From positions 1-64,000 of the forward strand of contig JAYVIR010000120.1 of the NCBI GenBank assembly GCA_043770095.1: DNA of 64,000 nucleotides, written 5' to 3'. Positions within the stretch are counted from its first letter, which is position 1; each line of letters begins with the position of its first letter. This DNA is from JBGSUZ01 sp043770095 (GTDB lineage Bacteria > Bacillota > Clostridia > Peptostreptococcales > Acidaminobacteraceae). The translations under genes were made by a program, and so were the position numbers. The notes below the pieces were generated by a model. That model was not told where the DNA came from. It made no database searches and was given only the letters and a program-made list of their open reading frames with translations. Shown in pieces: positions 63,780 through 64,000 of this stretch.

Positions 63780-64000
63780 CTGATTTCACCTCCTTCATAA
63801 AGAACAAGCCAACTGCGAGGCCTATAAAGACCAAACCATTTATGCCAATAGTCATCAAATACGGCATGAGTTGATCCAAACTATAACCCATCATGTTGAA
63901 TAGATATGCTTTTAAAATGACGCCGTTGATCACGAATTGGCTGATGTCTTGAATAATCTGCGGCAACTGGCTCACCGGTAGATAGGAACCACCAAACAAT
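63739..64000 (-). CDS. ABC-2 type permease, C-terminal part (gene runs off the window)
   Basis: The frame is open to the window end and begins beyond it. The visible 86 residues have helices and a late FVIGLAVGLFF-type segment as in the C terminus of ABC2_membrane_3 permeases, with SYLPVSQLPQIIQDISQF, a typical loop before the last helix. Overlaps the next gene's start by 41 nt, typical of paired permeases in drug or Na+ export systems. Confidence 0.8.
   Translation of the reverse strand, partial: LFGGSYLPVSQLPQIIQDISQFVINGVILKAYLFNMMGYSLDQLMPYLMTIGINGLVFIGLAVGLFFMKEVKSDVAHTQTKTLDAA

Overview
The window looks like chromosomal DNA of a low-GC, Gram-positive, probably anaerobic member of the Clostridia. 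The signs are strong AGGAGG-type ribosome binding sites, sigma-A promoters, an asparagine T-box leader, YaaR and FlhB-like proteins, an HPr protein, a Gram-positive LexA box in front of pcrA, and tRNA genes with encoded CCA. A Fusibacter-like organism is my guess only; no rRNA is present to confirm it.

Layout. 1-2.1 kb: the end of a polysaccharide deacetylase and an alkaline-phosphatase-superfamily enzyme. 2.2-7.1 kb: a copper-homeostasis operon (copA, csoR, a lipoprotein with an internal repeat, and an HMA-SafE-cupredoxin fusion) behind a promoter covered by two CsoR-type operators. 7.2-12.4 kb: folA-sbcD-sbcC on the minus strand. 12.6-19.7 kb: a histidine operon (hisG D C B H A F I E) preceded by what looks like a ribosome-mediated attenuator with a 23-residue leader peptide holding four consecutive His codons, then a second terminator and a 48-codon ORF. 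19.8-26.4 kb: a Ca2+/H+ exchanger, a LigB-type dioxygenase, a NitT/TauT-like ABC transporter, an HD-domain protein and a chemotaxis receptor. 26.5-33.9 kb: a ten-gene Mrp-type cation/proton antiporter operon with three large antiporter subunits. 34.0-35.7 kb: a secreted subtilase and a 38-residue exported peptide. 35.8-37.0 kb: a decayed IS3-family element fused to the tail of an HxlR-type regulator gene. 37.1-37.9 kb: a seven-gene tRNA operon (Pro, Gly, Arg, His, Gln, Lys, Arg) with promoter and terminators. 38.0-45.0 kb: yfcE-type phosphoesterase, rdgB, rph, a partner-switching module (PP2C with receiver domain, STAS, anti-sigma kinase), a cell-wall amidase and a HypE/AIR-synthase-like protein. 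45.2-51.5 kb: an oligopeptide ABC transporter (oppBCDF plus oppA). 52.0-56.5 kb: pcrA-ligA behind a LexA box. 56.6-59.2 kb: an endonuclease/exonuclease/phosphatase-family protein and asnA under an Asn T-box. 59.2-64 kb: YaaR, an FlhB-C-like protein, a large flagellar hook-length/DUF6240-like protein, HPr, and two ABC-2 type permeases, the last cut by the window end.

The points most worth following up are the his leader with its tandem terminators and downstream ORF, a 68-bp near-identical repeat that supplies the last codons of hisD and also follows pcrA, the exported peptide next to the subtilase, a probable frameshift splitting a hisIE fusion, and a terminator hairpin that carries an inverted 24-nt copy of the neighbouring tRNA-Arg gene. 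No CRISPR array or prophage was seen.
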